Shown here in pieces: positions 20,139 through 22,527 of a stretch of 22,527 bases of DNA (its first letter is position 1; every line of letters starts with the position of its first letter). A model generated the notes under the pieces. It saw only the letters and a program-made list of their open reading frames with translations. It searched no databases and was not told where the DNA came from. The position numbers and the translations under genes were made by a program. Origin of the DNA: Pelargonium nanum (taxonomy: Eukaryota; Streptophyta; Magnoliopsida; Geraniales; Geraniaceae); the NCBI GenBank assembly GCA_036897485.1, contig JAYMTF010001568.1, positions 1 through 22,527 of the forward strand. The letters are read 5' to 3'.

Positions 20139-22527
20139 CACGAAAATGGCGATGATAACCAAAATCAAATTCAAAAATCAAACAAATTATCAACACGCGA
20201 ACCGGACTGAACTGGTCCGATTCGAAGATAGCGAATGCGAAAGAGGGCAGATTCGTAATTACCGTGGTAATCATGGCCTCTTCTGGAATTCCGGATTGAA
20301 AGTCAAGCAAAAGCGTCTGGGTGCGTACTTTGCTTTGCGTGTGTCGCTAAAATACGCCGGGGTGTGGAATGGGCTTTTTCCCGGTGAGCGGAGGGAAAGA
20401 GAAGGTGGACGACACCTGGTTTTGGTCGTGTCAGGTTAACAAACACGTGAGATAGGGAGAGGAGTGGTCGCGACACGGCGTGTCACAGAGCTCCATGCTA
20501 TGAAGGCACGACGTGACACGTTTAAGCGAATAGTTTAGTAATTTATTCTGAAGCCCCTGAATTATGCCGTTTAATTCTAATCAACCTAACCTTATCTTAT
20601 TATATCTATTTTATTTAGTATTTGTTGGGCAGGGATGGTTGGTAATTGTGTTGTTAACTCTTGTAGGAACTAGGAAGGTGTGTCTTTTTGGGCCTCGATA
20701 ATGTGAAATTACTAGTAAATCGCTTTTATAATGGTCGGTAATATTTTGAAGGAATAGAGGATGTTTGGTAACATTTTAAAAAGGAATAGTTGATATGGAG
20801 TAATTTTTAAAATATATTTTGTACGCAATAATGAAATGTTGTGTAATGTATATTTGAGCTCTTGTTTGGATTTGTTTATAAATCATATGTAGACATAATG
20901 TGTACAAATATTGAACAAAATATGTTTAGTTGTTTAATAATTAAATCAAAAGCGCTAGAATCATTCATGTTAGACCTGGTTATCAAGTTGAAAGTACTTA
21001 AATTCTCTTCCACTCTGAAGAACACGAACAACTGACAACATTACAATAGAAGTTTTAGGCGACCACGTGAAGGGGTATACGTTACCCATGACACCACCGA
21101 GTATGCCATATGATCTGGCATCGAATTAGAAAGTTGATCCGATTGTGTATTTTGGGACACGTTATATCCAATAGTTGTATATATTTATAGTAGTTAGAAT
21201 TTGATACGTCAATTAATGAGAAGATAATATTATACATTTACTCTTCTATCATCATGCACTTGTGTTGTAACAAACTCAATGAATATTAACTATCTTATCA
21301 TAAAGACATTACCAATAATGAAACAAGACATTTATTTCAAGACACAAAATGCAAGTGAAAAATTACATTTATTTTAGGACACTAATATTTCAAAAACAAT
21401 TACCATAACACGTGCACAATGCTACAAATACATTTTAGTGCGCTTGATTGACTCAGTCCAAACAGGCGCATTAAATGTCATCTTAAATGCATAAAAAATG
21501 TCATCAATTCCTAAAATTTGTTGGGACCTATGTTGTAACAAGTCTGTAGATCATTGCATATAATTGTAAAAGTCCTAACATTTTATGTGTGTGTTAGTTT
21601 TGTGTGTTTGTATGTAAAAGGCTTGCAACATAATGTACGCCCACAAGGAAAGCAAAACCTGCATAGCTCATGCTCCAAAGAAGCATTAACTTGTTACCTC
21701 TATTACTAGGTCCAAGAGGCATATGGAGATTTTAAAAACTCAATCAAGCTCTCGAAAGGAAACGCTTAAACTCACTGCAATCTCTTGTCTCTATCAATTA
21801 ATTACGCGGTGACATGTCAACGATTCATGATTTTGAGTACAATAAAGTACATCTTCATTGTAAGAAGGAGGAGATCATTAATTATTACACCTAACTATTC
21901 ACTATTTGTTTTCTTTGAATTCTCTCCATTTCTTGTGTTATTTAGAATTTTAAATAGAAACTCTTTTTTTTACACTCAATATAAATTCTCACATACAAAT
22001 TAGAATTAACACTTAATGATGTGCTTCTCTCTCGTAAGATCTAAGGACTAAGACCAAACATTCTCGACTTGAATTTAAAACATATTTAGAACAACTATCT
22101 TTACATGCTAGCAGAACAATAACAAAATCAGATGGGCAACAGGAATATTACATTTTGTAATACAAACATTGGAAGAATTTGATTTTTACCCAAACATTTA
22201 TTACGGATAATTATTTATATAAAATAGAAAAACTACGTTGTCAACAGTATTGACCGATGATTTGGTTCTGTTCAGTGCAATATAGATGATCCGAAATACG
22301 AATGTACCCCGACCTACCACTTTTGTTTACCGTTCCGATAAAGAATATTTTGAAATGCCAAAGGTAGTAAGTAAATAAATAAATAAAAGTACCATTGGAA
22401 GAACCCCATAAAAGCAAAAGGAGATTAAGGTAACAAGGAATTGCAAAAAAGGTACCGACTAAATTGTAAAAGGATAGTGATGCGCCTGTTTTGACCGGGG
22501 GTCAACGCAAGCACACTTGGATGTTGA
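20139..22527. other. Upstream region of SNX1 and right-hand intergenic DNA
   Basis: The first 320 bases are GC-richer than the rest and probably hold the SNX1 5' UTR and promoter. A CACGTG G-box lies at 20444-20449. Beyond that the DNA is AT-rich with a second G-box at 21064-21069, an (AAAT)n run near 22376-22387 and a TTGACC palindrome at 22491-22505. I find no gene on either strand; the open frames at 20146-20439 and 21785-22003 have no recognisable protein character. Confidence 0.6.
22491..22505. promoter_or_regulatory. Palindromic double W-box
   Basis: TTGACC-GGG-GGTCAA places two WRKY-type TTGAC cores head to head with perfect 6-base arms. It lies at the right edge, so the gene it might serve, if any, is outside the window. 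A function is conjecture. Confidence 0.35.

Noticed and set aside
20139-20174. Hydrophobic N-terminal extension of SNX1 resembling a signal anchor
   Set aside because: It would start at TTG. SNX1 proteins have no signal anchor and the ATG at 20138 matches the family start.
20146-20439. Plus-strand 97-residue frame divergent from SNX1
   Set aside because: It lies in the GC-richer SNX1 upstream region, has no family features and no sign of further exons; probably promoter or 5' UTR antisense.

Overview
This window is nuclear DNA from a flowering plant, most likely a eudicot. The AT-rich intergenic DNA, the GT-AG introns in every gene, two CTCCCTC-ended Stowaway-like MITEs and the plant-type gene families all point that way. 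I cannot name the species. All recognisable genes lie on the minus strand. I derived exon structures by hand from reading-frame continuity and splice consensus, and each spliced frame closes exactly.

Layout, left to right. (1) 1-318: the 5' part of a divergent, intron-bearing ubiquitin gene that runs off the left edge. (2) 319-1990: non-coding DNA with duplicated promoter-like segments and one small coding-like fragment. (3) 1991-4007: a five-exon alpha/beta hydrolase of the ABHD11/YbfF type. (4) 4008-5129: its promoter side, with further copies of the same duplicated segment and a hairpin. (5) 5130-8207: an eight-exon ORANGE-family plastid protein, best matched to the ORANGE-LIKE branch, with a Stowaway-like MITE in one intron and a tandem GGCCCA-bearing repeat upstream. 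(6) 8208-9338: AT-rich intergenic DNA. (7) 9339-13541: a nine-exon gene for an 1179-residue fusion of a GMC/cholesterol-oxidase-like flavoprotein, a hydrolase with a Cys in the nucleophile elbow, and a C-terminal membrane segment. It uses one GC-AG intron. (8) 14479-20138: a ten-exon sorting nexin 1 gene of 400 residues, with a 2.3 kb first intron holding a second MITE and another intron holding a dispersed repeat. (9) 20139-22527: upstream and intergenic DNA with no gene that I can support.

Functionally the genes are unrelated: plastid carotenoid homeostasis (ORANGE-LIKE), endosomal retromer sorting (SNX1), and lipid- or ester-type chemistry (ABHD11-like and the fusion flavoprotein). The strongest context signal is that ORANGE-LIKE and SNX1 are, as I recall, immediate neighbours in Arabidopsis (AT5G06130 and AT5G06140). 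The pair is kept here in the same orientation, but the flavoprotein-hydrolase fusion gene sits between them.

The most interesting object is that fusion protein: a predicted membrane-anchored FAD oxidase with a ferredoxin-like four-cysteine motif joined to a Cys-nucleophile alpha/beta hydrolase. I found no tRNA or rRNA genes, CRISPR arrays or retroviral-type elements.
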